From JBGAPI01 sp044221335 (GTDB lineage: Bacteria > Pseudomonadota > Gammaproteobacteria > Xanthomonadales > Ahniellaceae), in assembly GCA_044221335.1 (NCBI GenBank), contig JBGAPI010000041.1, positions 1 through 47,391 of the forward strand: a DNA stretch of 47,391 nt. The letters are read 5' to 3'. Each line of letters begins with the position of its first letter. The first letter of the stretch is position 1. Shown in pieces: positions 7,806-16,493 of the stretch. Both the position numbers and the translations under genes were made by a program. The notes beneath the pieces were generated by a model. It saw nothing but the letters and a program-made list of their open reading frames with translations, searched no databases and had not been told where the DNA came from.

Positions 7806-8669
7806 ATGAGCGCCCTGCCCTCGCCTGCAGAATCGACGCCGCCGGCCACCCTGTCGGCGGCCGGACGGCGCTTCGCGCTGGCCGACGCGACCCGCGAGCC
7901 GGTCCCCCCGATGCAGGGCCGGCGACGCGGCCCCTTCCACGCCGACCTCGCCGGCGCCGCACTGAGGGTCGTCGTCGACGAGGCGCCACCACTGTGGCGC
8001 CTCGATCTCGACGACCACGGCGTCTTCGACTTCGACGCGAGCCGCGACCGCGTCACGCTGCGCCGGGCCGGCCGCGACCCCGAGCGGACCCGGCTCGCGC
8101 TGGCTGGGCCAGTGCTCCTGCATGCGCTGGCCCAGCATGCGGTGTTCGTGCTGCATGCCAGCGCGCTCGCCGGCGGCGACGGTCGCGCGGTCGCGCTCGT
8201 CGGTGCCAGCGGCGCCGGCAAGTCCAGCCTCGCCGCGGCGGCCCGGACGCAGGGCTGGCAGGCGCTGGCCGACGACCTGCTGCCGTTCGCCAGCCGCGCT
8301 GCTGACGTGGTCGCGCTGCCGGCGTTCGAGCAGCCGAAGTGGAGCGCCGCCGAGCAGTACCCCGCGGACGCCGCGGCGGAGCTGCCGCTGGCGGCACTGG
8401 TCGCCGTCCGGCGCGGCGCCGTCGCGGCCTTCGAGCCGATCACGCCGCGGGCCGCCACCGAACTGGCGGTCGCGATGAGCGTCGGCACCCGGGTGTTTCC
8501 CGCGGCGGCGCTCGGCGCGCATCTCGCCGCCTGCGCGGCGCTCGGTTCCGCGGTCGCGGACGGGCGCCTTCGCGCCGGCACTCTGGTCGTCCCGGAACGG
8601 CCCGAGGCCATCGCCGCGGCGCTCGCCGAGGCACTGTCGTGCCTGCGGCGCGCGTTGGCATCGGGCTGA
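7806..8669 (+). CDS. HPr kinase-like P-loop kinase of the RiPP island
   Basis: 287 residues. The Walker A motif GASGAGKSS is at 133-141, preceded by the HASAL segment (His117) that HprK-like proteins have before the P-loop, and followed by ADDLLPF. It lacks the N-terminal DRTGG-type domain of true HprK, so a role in carbon repression is unlikely. Kinases of this type occur in lasso clusters such as paeninodin and pseudomycoidin, where they phosphorylate the C-terminal Ser of the precursor. The present core has no C-terminal Ser (it ends QRLR), so the acceptor would be an internal Ser or Thr. It is divergent from the methyltransferase and its stop is 10 bp from that of the convergent nucleotidyltransferase. 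Confidence 0.75.
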   Translation: MSALPSPAESTPPATLSAAGRRFALADATREPVPPMQGRRRGPFHADLAGAALRVVVDEAPPLWRLDLDDHGVFDFDASRDRVTLRRAGRDPERTRLALAGPVLLHALAQHAVFVLHASALAGGDGRAVALVGASGAGKSSLAAAARTQGWQALADDLLPFASRAADVVALPAFEQPKWSAAEQYPADAAAELPLAALVAVRRGAVAAFEPITPRAATELAVAMSVGTRVFPAAALGAHLAACAALGSAVADGRLRAGTLVVPERPEAIAAALAEALSCLRRALASG

Positions 8670-8679
8670 TCCTGCCGAT

Positions 8680-9822
8680 CTAGCCGCGGAGCGCGCGCCA
8701 GGCGCCGGCCGCAAGTCGACGCAGGCGCAGCGCCGTCGGGCTCGCGCCAGCACGCTCCGGATAGCGCCAGCGCAGGTAGTCGGCATCGGGCCACAGCAGC
8801 TCGCCGAGGAAGAGTCTCCGCGCCGCGGCACCATCGAGCGCCATGAAATCGCGCCAGCGTCGCCCCTGCGGACCGGCCGCGAGGTAGCGCGCCAGCACCG
8901 CGTCGCCGTCGCCCGGCGGTCGGAGGCAGGCAAGATCGGCAACCGCGGAGGGAAACATCCGGGCGACCGCCGCGAAGGTCGCATCGAGCAGCGGCTGCGC
9001 GCCCTTGACGGCGACCTGTGCCTGGGTCTCGGCACAGTCCGTCGCGCCCGCCGCGCGCGCCAGGATCACCAGATCGTGCAGCCAGATCAGCCGGTCGCCG
9101 CCCCACTCGACCACCTCGTCGCGGTGATACGGCGCGTCGCGACTGCCCGCATGGTGGATGCAGGCCAGCAGCAGCGACGGCGCCGGTGCCGGAGACCGCG
9201 CCGCGGCGCCGTACACCGGCAGCGCTCGCGCGTCGGCGACGAGTTCGGAGTGCGCCAGCAGCCGTGCCAGCGTCAGCGCGTTGTTGACCCGCCAGTGGAG
9301 GTCGACGCTGTGCTCGCGCCCGCCGTCGCCGCGTGCGGTCCAGGTCGCCTGGTAGGACACCAGGTCGCCGGGCAGCTGCGGCGCCCGCTCGAATCCGCGC
9401 GCGGCCAGCGCGGCCTCGGCGGCGCTGCGCGTCTCCGGCGCGACCAGCACGTCGATGTCCGCGCGCGGGCGTTGCCAGGGCGCGGCGTAGTGGCTGTGCG
9501 CGAGCGCGGCGCCCTTCAGCAGCAGCGGCCGGCAGCCGGCGCGGTCGAGCGCGTCGACCACTTCGGCGATCAGCGGCCGCTGCGCGAGTTCGAACGCGGC
9601 GAAGGCGCGGGCCTCGGACGCGGCGGCATCGAGCAGTGCGCGCGGCGCGACGCCGGCAAGTGCCGCGGCGTGGGCGTGGATCAGCGGGAGCGCGCCGTGG
9701 AAACGCGCGCGACGCGTCAGCGCGTCGATCGACGCGTCGGCCCGGGACGGAACGCTGTCCGGCTCGCCCAGCATCCACGCGGCGAGGCAACGGTCGACGG
9801 CATCGGAAGAAGCCGCGCTCAC
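8680..9822 (-). CDS. Nucleotidyltransferase family 5 protein of the RiPP island
   Basis: 380 residues from a GTG start. LLLKGAALAHSHY (100-112) followed by RPRADIDVLV (118-127) is the signature of the family of uncharacterised nucleotidyltransferases (Pfam NTP_transf_5), with the DID pair as metal ligands. The C-terminal half has conserved LLLACIHHAG and WLHDLVILA segments typical of these proteins. In lasso clusters with an HprK-like kinase, such as pseudomycoidin, a homologue modifies the phosphorylated peptide, reportedly by adding hexose. The pairing with the neighbouring kinase fits that role. It is transcribed towards the kinase, away from xerC. Confidence 0.75.
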   Translation of the reverse strand: MSAASSDAVDRCLAAWMLGEPDSVPSRADASIDALTRRARFHGALPLIHAHAAALAGVAPRALLDAAASEARAFAAFELAQRPLIAEVVDALDRAGCRPLLLKGAALAHSHYAAPWQRPRADIDVLVAPETRSAAEAALAARGFERAPQLPGDLVSYQATWTARGDGGREHSVDLHWRVNNALTLARLLAHSELVADARALPVYGAAARSPAPAPSLLLACIHHAGSRDAPYHRDEVVEWGGDRLIWLHDLVILARAAGATDCAETQAQVAVKGAQPLLDATFAAVARMFPSAVADLACLRPPGDGDAVLARYLAAGPQGRRWRDFMALDGAAARRLFLGELLWPDADYLRWRYPERAGASPTALRLRRLAAGAWRALRG

Positions 9823-9967
9823 CGGGATCGCGACCCGGCGTCGAGGCGTTGCGGCGATGCCCGGCGGCTCGGGTTCGGCATGGGGGAATGGTAGCGGCGC
9901 GATCCCGTCGTCGCTTCAGCGCGGGCCCGCCCGACGTTTGCGGCTTTCGCCGCTCCTGCAACGTCGG

Positions 9968-9973
9968 TAGATT
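9968..9973 (+). promoter_or_regulatory. -10-like box TAGATT before xerC
   Basis: TAGATT ends 9 nt before the xerC ATG, predicting a leader of about 2-3 nt. It lies in the 160-bp gap to the divergent nucleotidyltransferase gene. An inverted repeat GACGTT / AACGTC just upstream (about 9933-9965) may be an operator, but this is weak. Confidence 0.35.
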
Positions 9974-9982
9974 GACTTCAGG

Positions 9983-10885
9983 ATGCACACCGACCTTCGC
10001 GACTACGTCGCCTATCTCACCGTCGAACGCCATGCCTCGCCGCGCAGCATCGCCGCGTATCGCGACGACCTGGCGCGCTATCTCAGCCACCTCGAGAGCA
10101 CGCGCGGCGCGGCCGATCCGCGCGTCGCGACGGTCGCGGACGTGCGCGCCTTCGTCGCGGCCCAGGGGTCCGCCGGCCGCGCCGGCAGCAGCGTGCGGCG
10201 GCGACTGTCGGCGATCCGGAGCTGGTATCGCTGGCTGCTGCGCGAGGGCCGGGTACAGGCGAATCCGGCAGCGGGCGTGCGCGCACCGAAATCGCCACGG
10301 CGACTGCCGAACGTGCTCGACGCGGACGAGGTCGGCGGCCTGGTCGAGCTGCCGGCCGACGACCCGCTCGCGCTGCGCGATCGCGCCATCCTCGAGCTGT
10401 TCTATTCCTCCGCGCTGCGCCTGTCGGAACTGGTGGGGCTGCGCTGGAGCGACCTCGACCTCGCCGACGCCAGCGTGCGGGTGCTGGGCAAGGGCGGCAA
10501 GACCCGGATCGCGCCGGTCGGACGGATGGCGCTGGAGGCGCTGCAGGCGTGGCGGGACGAGTCGATCGCGGGCGCCGACCCGGCGACGGCCTACGTGTTC
10601 CCGGGCCGCAACGGCGCCCCGCTGTCGCCGCGCGCGGTACAGCAGCGCCTGAAGCACTGGGCCGAGGTGCAGGGCATCTGGAAGCGCGTCCATCCGCACC
10701 TGCTCCGGCACTCCTGCGCCAGCCACGTGCTGGAGTCCTCGGGCAACCTGCGCGCGGTGCAGGAGCTGCTCGGACATGCCGACATCGCCACGACCCAGGT
10801 CTACACCCATCTCGACTTCCAGCACCTCGCCAAGGTGTACGACGCGGCGCATCCCAGGGCACGGCGGAAGCATGGCTCGTCCTAG
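9983..10885 (+). CDS. xerC: Tyrosine recombinase XerC
   Basis: 300 residues, standard length. With XerD it resolves chromosome dimers at dif. The N-terminal SAM-like core-binding domain occupies about 1-85 and the catalytic domain about 105-295. The visible catalytic set is Arg in SALRLSELVGL, Lys in GKGGKTRI, His and Arg in HLLRH, a second His in LLGHADI, and the nucleophile Tyr in TTQVYTHLDF. It sits upstream of hslV as in many gammaproteobacteria. The stop TAG is the first part of a GC hairpin. Confidence 0.96.
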   Translation: MHTDLRDYVAYLTVERHASPRSIAAYRDDLARYLSHLESTRGAADPRVATVADVRAFVAAQGSAGRAGSSVRRRLSAIRSWYRWLLREGRVQANPAAGVRAPKSPRRLPNVLDADEVGGLVELPADDPLALRDRAILELFYSSALRLSELVGLRWSDLDLADASVRVLGKGGKTRIAPVGRMALEALQAWRDESIAGADPATAYVFPGRNGAPLSPRAVQQRLKHWAEVQGIWKRVHPHLLRHSCASHVLESSGNLRAVQELLGHADIATTQVYTHLDFQHLAKVYDAAHPRARRKHGSS

Positions 10886-10903
10886 GGCGGGCCCTGCCCG
10901 CCC
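10883..10903 (+). repeat. Stop-embedded GC hairpin after xerC
   Basis: The stop codon TAG is followed by a perfect 8-bp stem, GGGCGGGC CCT GCCCGCCC (10885-10903). There is no T-run, so it is not a classical intrinsic terminator. It belongs to the same family as the hairpins after hslU, engB, dsbA and others. Confidence 0.8.
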
Positions 10904-11049
10904 TCGGGAAGCGCCGCGGCACTGGCGGGCACGGCCGCCCCCGGCGGCTCGACGATTCCTGCCCTCCGGCAGAAGGCTTCGTCATCGGCCTGGCACGGAG
11001 TGGCCGAACGCCGGTGTCGCGTCGACGCCGAACGCAGCGTCTCCGGTCG

Positions 11050-11077
11050 CTTGCATTCGCCACCACGACCCCCAAGT
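11050..11077 (+). promoter_or_regulatory. Sigma32-like heat-shock promoter for hslV
   Basis: CTTGCAT (11050-11056; consensus CTTGAAA), a 13-bp spacer, then CCCCAAGT (11070-11077; consensus CCCCATNT). Both halves and the spacing match RpoH promoters, and the site is 45 bp before hslV, a classical RpoH-regulated gene in enterobacteria. Confidence 0.5.
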
Positions 11078-11121
11078 CTCGCTGCCTTCGCCGCCACCAC
11101 CGGCGGCCTCCAGGACTCCGG

Positions 11122-11664
11122 ATGAGCAACAACGACACGTTCCACGCCACGACGATCGTCTCGGTCCGCCGCGGCGAACAGGTGGTCATCGGCGGCGACG
11201 GCCAGGTCACGCTCGGCAATACCGTGATGAAGTCGAACGCGCGCAAGGTGCGCCGGCTCGCCGGCGGCAAGGTGCTGGCGGGCTTCGCCGGTGCGACCGC
11301 CGACGCATTCACCTTGTTCGAGCTGTTCGAGGCCAAGCTCGAGCGCCACGGCGGCCAGCTGACCCGCGCCGCCGTCGAGCTGGCGAAGGACTGGCGCACC
11401 GAGCGCCGTCTCGGGCGACTGGAGGCGATGCTGATCGTCGCCGACCGCACCGCAACGCTGCTGATCTCCGGCAACGGCGACGTGATCGAGCCGGAAGACG
11501 GCGTGCTCGCGATCGGATCCGGCGGCCCCTACGCGCTTGCCGCCTCCAAGGCCCTGTTCGCCAACACCGACCTGCCACCGCGCACCATCGTCGAGCAGGC
11601 GCTGGCGATCGCGGGAGAAATCTGCATCTACACCAACCGCAACGTGACGGTCGAGGAACTGTAG
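11122..11664 (+). CDS. hslV: HslV, ATP-dependent protease peptidase subunit
   Basis: 180 residues from ATG at 11122. It forms the proteolytic dodecamer of the HslUV complex. HATTIVSVRRGEQVVIGGDGQ carries the catalytic Thr at residue 10. The protein therefore has a 9-residue propeptide (MSNNDTFHA) that must be removed for activity, whereas E. coli HslV loses only the initiator Met. Xanthomonad HslV proteins have similar extensions. The Lys of the active site (VMKSNARKVRRL) and the Gly-rich segment AIGSGGPYALAA are present. hslU follows after an unusually long 206-bp gap. Confidence 0.95.
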   Translation: MSNNDTFHATTIVSVRRGEQVVIGGDGQVTLGNTVMKSNARKVRRLAGGKVLAGFAGATADAFTLFELFEAKLERHGGQLTRAAVELAKDWRTERRLGRLEAMLIVADRTATLLISGNGDVIEPEDGVLAIGSGGPYALAASKALFANTDLPPRTIVEQALAIAGEICIYTNRNVTVEEL

Positions 11665-11808
11665 GGTGCGCGGCTGCGTCCCTGCTGCTCGACGGACAAG
11701 GGCACAGGGGCGAGGACCCAGAAGAGCTGGCCTCGCGCGATGACCGCGTCGTCGTCCTTCACCTCCCGTTGCGCGTCGACTCAGACGTCCGGAAATTCCA
11801 CGGCCTCC

Positions 11809-11857
11809 GGGGCCCAACCCTGGGCCCTGGGCCCTGTGCCCTGGACCCTCGATCGAG
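11809..11857 (+). repeat. GGGCCC-rich dispersed repeat between hslV and hslU
   Basis: A run of GGGCCC/CCCTGG steps whose core, CTGGGCCCTGTGCCCTGG (11827-11844), recurs exactly, on the opposite strand, at 19874-19891 inside the pnt operon. A shorter related piece is near 11698-11724. It contributes to the unusual gap between two normally adjacent genes. Confidence 0.75.
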
Positions 11858-11870
11858 AACCAGCCACGCC

Positions 11871-13208
<1,338 letters not shown>

Positions 13209-13211
<3 letters not shown>

Positions 13212-13228
13212 GCGGACCCTGGTCCGCC
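13209..13228 (+). repeat. Stop-embedded GC hairpin after hslU
   Basis: TAGGCGGACCCTGGTCCGCC: the TAG stop overlaps a perfect 8-bp inverted repeat (GGCGGACC / GGTCCGCC). It is a sequence variant of the other hairpins with stem bases changed in compensating fashion. No T-run follows. Confidence 0.75.
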
Positions 13229-13358
13229 GCTGCGGTGCGTCCGGTCGAAGCGGTGTCGCCAAGGGCCCCGTAAAGGCGGCTGGCTGATCGACGCCGGACC
13301 GGACGTCCTGGCGTCACCGGGTCCTTTGCTTCACCCCATCAACACGGCGTATCGCGAT

Positions 13359-13424
13359 GGCGGGCAGTGCCCGCCCTACGACAGCGGTGCACGGTGCCGG
13401 CGGGCAGTGCCCGCCCTACGACAG
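13359..13424. repeat. Two direct copies of a 26-bp hairpin repeat at the 3' end of engB
   Basis: The same 26-bp sequence (GGCGGGCAGTGCCCGCC followed by CTACGACAG) occurs at 13359-13384 and 13399-13424, 40 bp apart. The right copy supplies the TAG stop codon of engB on the minus strand (13416-13418). It resembles the 46-bp array at the left edge in core and spacing. Confidence 0.85.
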
Positions 13425-14072
13425 CCAGGTGCTCAGTACCCGCCGCGCCTGGTCCACGCCGTCTTTCTTCGGCGCCGAGAACAGCTGCGCGGTGAAGTCC
13501 GGCGAGCGACTCTTCAGTTCGGTGGTGACGGCGCGCAGCGTCGCCAGCGCCTGCGACTTCGACAGCTTGTCGGCTTTCGTCAGCAGCACGTGGGCGGGAC
13601 GGCCGACCGCTCCGATCAGCTCCAGCATCAGGTCGTCGAACGGGCTCATCGGATGGCGCGAATCCATCGCGATCAGGAGTCCGCGCAGGCACTGCCGCTG
13701 GCGGAAGAAACGCGCCAGTTCCTCGCCCCAGTGCGCGCGCAGCTCCTTCGAGACCGCGGCGTAGCCGTAGCCGGGAAGGTCGACGAGGCGGCGCTCGTCG
13801 TCGATCGCGAACAGCACCAGCTGCTGGGTGCGCCCCGGCGTCTTCGACACCCGCGCCAGGCCGCTGATTCCGCAGATCGCGTTCAGCGCGCTCGACTTGC
13901 CGGCGTTGGACCGCCCCGCGCAGGCGACCTCCGCGCCCCGATCCGCCGGAAGCTGCTCCAGCCGGTGCGCGGCGGCGACGAAACGGGTCTTGCCGAAGTC
14001 CAGCAGGCGCGCCGGTCGCGCTGGCTTGGCTTCGCGTTCGGCGGCGGGCGGGTCGGGGTTCACGGTCGACAT
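13416..14072 (-). CDS. engB: EngB/YihA ribosome biogenesis GTPase
   Basis: 218 residues from ATG at 14072. All GTPase motifs are present: G1 GRSNAGKSS, G2 PGRTQ, G3 DLPGYG, G4 TKAD and G5 FSAPKKDG. This essential family acts in 50S subunit assembly. The N-terminus before the G domain is longer than in E. coli, and a still longer open frame reaches 14156, but the residues before MSTVNPD are not conserved-looking. It is divergent from the cytochrome c4 gene, as often seen in gammaproteobacteria. The final codon and stop lie inside a hairpin repeat. Confidence 0.94.
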   Translation of the reverse strand: MSTVNPDPPAAEREAKPARPARLLDFGKTRFVAAAHRLEQLPADRGAEVACAGRSNAGKSSALNAICGISGLARVSKTPGRTQQLVLFAIDDERRLVDLPGYGYAAVSKELRAHWGEELARFFRQRQCLRGLLIAMDSRHPMSPFDDLMLELIGAVGRPAHVLLTKADKLSKSQALATLRAVTTELKSRSPDFTAQLFSAPKKDGVDQARRVLSTWLS

Positions 14073-14137
14073 TCGGAAAGGATCCGGTTCGGGCAGGCGG
14101 ACCGCAGCATGGTGAAGACTTTTCCGGGCTGTGCCCA

Positions 14138-14143
14138 TAAAAT
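14138..14143 (+). promoter_or_regulatory. Candidate -10 box (TAAAAT) for cytochrome c4
   Basis: TAAAAT (5 of 6) in the 138-bp gap between engB and the cytochrome gene, an A/T island in GC-rich sequence. The -35 is poorly defined. Confidence 0.3.
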
Positions 14144-14210
14144 CCGCCCCTTGCATGCCCGCCCGGTCCTGCGGTGGGTTTCACCATGTTGCCATATGGA
14201 GTCGACGTCC

Positions 14211-14966
14211 ATGCGTCTCGTCAGCGTTGTGTTCGCCCTAGCCCTCGCCTCGCACGCCTCTGCGCAGGAAGCCGCCAACGCCCCCGCGGCTCCGGCCGCC
14301 GCCCCGGCAGCCGCCCACGCCGAGGAAGCCGCGAAGCCGGACGGCGTGCACCCCGGTGACGCCGCCGTCGGTGCGACCAAGGCCGCCACCTGCGGTGCCT
14401 GCCATGGCGCCGACGGCAATTCGTCGGACAAGCAGTACCCGAAGATCGCCGGCCAGCACGAGCGCTACATCGCGCGCCAGCTGAAGCTGTTCAAGAGCGG
14501 CGAGCGCGAGAATCCGGTGATGCTCGGAATGTCGGCCACGCTGTCGGAGCAGGACATGCGCGACATCGGCGCCTACTTCGCCACCAAGCAGGCCATCCCC
14601 GGCGTCGCCACCGACGGCAAGATCAGCGCCGACGATCCGCTGACCTGGGCCCAGCGCGGCGAGCGCCTGTACCGCGGCGGCGACACTGCCAGCGGCATCC
14701 CGGCCTGCATGGCCTGCCACGGTCCGACCGGCGCCGGCAACCCCGGCCCGTCCTACCCGCACCTCGGCGGCCAGCACGCGGACTACACCAAGGCCAAGCT
14801 CATTGCCTTCCGCACCGGCGCGATCTGGGGCAAGGGCGACAATGCCAGCAACGTGATGGCGCAGGTCGCGAAAGGCCTGTCGGACACCGACATCGAGGCG
14901 CTGTCGACCTACCTCGAGGGCCTGCACCGCCGTGCCGGCGCCGAGGCAACGGCCGCTAAACCCTGA
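14211..14966 (+). CDS. Cytochrome c4-type dihaem cytochrome c
   Basis: 251 residues. A signal peptide ends near ASAQE (residues 1-19), followed by an Ala/Pro-rich linker. There are two c-type haem sites, CGACH (61-65) and CMACH (166-170), each in a cytochrome c domain, with axial Met candidates in NPVMLGMSA and NVMAQVA. The two-domain layout is that of cytochrome c4, a periplasmic electron carrier to terminal oxidases. The start ATG at 14211 has GGAG 9 nt upstream. An intrinsic terminator follows the gene and then two dsbA genes. Confidence 0.9.
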   Translation: MRLVSVVFALALASHASAQEAANAPAAPAAAPAAAHAEEAAKPDGVHPGDAAVGATKAATCGACHGADGNSSDKQYPKIAGQHERYIARQLKLFKSGERENPVMLGMSATLSEQDMRDIGAYFATKQAIPGVATDGKISADDPLTWAQRGERLYRGGDTASGIPACMACHGPTGAGNPGPSYPHLGGQHADYTKAKLIAFRTGAIWGKGDNASNVMAQVAKGLSDTDIEALSTYLEGLHRRAGAEATAAKP

Positions 14967-15017
14967 TCCGGGACCATTGAACTTGCCGGCCTCGCGCCGG
15001 TCCGTCGAAGCACCCAG

Positions 15018-15046
15018 CCCGCGCCGGTCCGGCGCGGGTTTTCTTT
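15018..15046 (+). terminator. Intrinsic terminator after cytochrome c4
   Basis: A GC stem (CCCGCGCCGG / CCGGCGCGGG, 15018-15038) is followed by TTTTCTTT. It separates the cytochrome gene from dsbA, whose ribosome site begins 2 nt later. Confidence 0.85.
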
Positions 15047-15057
15047 CGGAGAGTCCG

Positions 15058-15759
15058 ATGATCGTGCGCCTCGCCCAGTCCGCCCTCGCCCTCCTCGCCC
15101 TGGCCCTGCCGGTCATCGGCTTCGCCCAGGCTGCCCCCGAGCGCTTCGTCGCCGGCACCCACTACCACCTGCTGGCGCAACCGCAGGCCACCAACAGTGG
15201 CGACAAGATCGAGGTGCTCGAGCTGTTCAGCTACGCGTGCCCGCATTGCGCCGAGTTCCAGCCCTACGTGAACGCGTGGAAGAAGCGGATGAGCAAGGAC
15301 GTGGCCTTCGTGCTGATGCCGGTGGCCTGGAACGTGCAGTGGGAGAACTGCGCCCGCGCCTACTACGCCGCCGAGGCGCTCGGCATCGCCGAGCAGAACC
15401 ATGACGGTCTGTTCTCCGCCATCCACGGCGACCGCAAGCCGCTGTTCAACAGCCTGGAGGAACTCGCGGGCTGGTACGGCGAACACGGCGCCAAGAAGCA
15501 GGAATTCCTCGAGATCGCCAATTCCTTCGCGATCAACACCAAGATCAACCGGGTGAAGCAGCTGGTGCCGAAGTACGCGATCGACGGCACGCCCTCGATC
15601 GTCGTCGCCGGCAAGTACCGGATCGACGTCTCGCAGGTCACCCCGATGGACCAGATGTTCCAGGTCGCCGATTTCCTCGTCGCCAAGGAACTCGCCGCGC
15701 GCGCTCCGGCCAAGGCGGCCGCCGAGCCGTCGAAGCCGGCGACCGCGACCAAGCACTGA
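15058..15759 (+). CDS. dsbA: DsbA-type periplasmic thiol-disulfide oxidoreductase (CPHC)
   Basis: 233 residues from ATG at 15058, with GGAGAG 4 nt upstream. The signal peptide covers about residues 1-25 (cleavage near GFAQA). The thioredoxin-like domain has active site CPHC at 61-64, identical to E. coli DsbA, and the cis-Pro loop GTPS. It introduces disulfide bonds into exported proteins. The C-terminus has an Ala/Lys/Pro-rich tail beyond the usual fold. A second dsbA paralogue follows after 34 bp, so the two are probably co-transcribed. Confidence 0.9.
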   Translation: MIVRLAQSALALLALALPVIGFAQAAPERFVAGTHYHLLAQPQATNSGDKIEVLELFSYACPHCAEFQPYVNAWKKRMSKDVAFVLMPVAWNVQWENCARAYYAAEALGIAEQNHDGLFSAIHGDRKPLFNSLEELAGWYGEHGAKKQEFLEIANSFAINTKINRVKQLVPKYAIDGTPSIVVAGKYRIDVSQVTPMDQMFQVADFLVAKELAARAPAKAAAEPSKPATATKH

Positions 15760-15793
15760 AATTTTTTCCAGCGACATTGATCCGGAGTCCCGC

Positions 15794-16435
15794 ATGATCG
15801 CCCGCCGCACCGTCCTGTCCCTGCTCGCCGTCGCTGCGCTTGTGGCGCCGCTCGCCGCCTTTGCCGCCAAGGATCCGCAGGCCGGTACCGACTACGAACT
15901 GATCGAGCCGCCGGTTCCGACCAAGAGCGACAAGATCGAAGTCGTCGAGGCGTTCAGCTACGGCTGCATCCACTGCTTCCACGCCGCGCCGGCGATCTCC
16001 GCCTGGAAGAAGACGCTGCCGCCCAACGTCCACTTCGAGTACGTCCCGGCCGCCTTCCGCCAGGACTTCGCGATGCTGGCCCGCGGCTTCTACACCGCGG
16101 AAACCTTCGGCGGCGGCATCGTCGAGAAGGCCCACGACGACTTCTTCAAGGCGATCTTCGTCGACCGCAAGCCGATGAATTCGCTGGAAGACGTCGCCAA
16201 GTTCTACGCCGACTACGGGATCAAGTCCGACAGCTTCCTGCTCGGCACCCACGGTTTCGTGGTCGAGGCGCGGATGAAGCGGGCGGATGACCTGCTGCGC
16301 AGCTTCGGAATCAACGGCACGCCGACGATCGTGATCAACGGCAAGTACCGCGTGCTGGCCAAGTCCGGCGGCACGGCCGAGGAAATGCTGGAGACGGTCG
16401 ACGCGCTGATCAAGAAGGAATCCGTCAAGAAGTAG
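15794..16435 (+). CDS. DsbA paralogue with a CIHC active site
   Basis: 213 residues with a signal peptide (cleavage near AAFAA, residue 25). The thioredoxin/DsbA fold carries CIHC at 58-61 and the cis-Pro loop GTPT. The dipeptide between the cysteines sets redox potential; Ile-His in place of Pro-His suggests a somewhat different potential or partner from the upstream copy. The pair looks like an old duplication, since sequence similarity is clear but moderate. The ribosome site GGAG lies 6 nt before the ATG. The stop TAG is fused to a GC hairpin. Confidence 0.88.
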   Translation: MIARRTVLSLLAVAALVAPLAAFAAKDPQAGTDYELIEPPVPTKSDKIEVVEAFSYGCIHCFHAAPAISAWKKTLPPNVHFEYVPAAFRQDFAMLARGFYTAETFGGGIVEKAHDDFFKAIFVDRKPMNSLEDVAKFYADYGIKSDSFLLGTHGFVVEARMKRADDLLRSFGINGTPTIVINGKYRVLAKSGGTAEEMLETVDALIKKESVKK

Positions 16436-16493
16436 GGCGGGCACTGCCCGCCGTTGCCCGAACGCCTCGCCATGGCGGCCTATGGCCGCCCTA
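16433..16493. repeat. Two facing stop-embedded hairpins between dsbA paralogue and GNAT gene
   Basis: The plus-strand stop gives TAGGGCGGGCACTGCCCGCC (16433-16452). The minus-strand stop of the convergent GNAT gene gives TAGGGCGGCCATAGGCCGCC (16474-16493). Both have perfect 7-bp stems with 3-nt loops and no T-run, so two convergent genes each end in a copy of the same hairpin family. Confidence 0.8.

Noticed and set aside
7806..8669. Genuine HPr kinase/phosphorylase
   Set aside because: It lacks the N-terminal HprK domain, and no ptsH or PTS genes are nearby; the context fits a RiPP kinase.
7793..10873. Very long minus-strand open frame (about 1026 codons) opposite kinase and xerC
   Set aside because: It overlaps well-supported genes, and its translation is Arg/Ala-rich without domains. 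It is a GC-rich shadow frame.
10883..10903. Intrinsic terminator after xerC
   Set aside because: The stem is strong but no T-run follows; it is recorded as a repeat instead.
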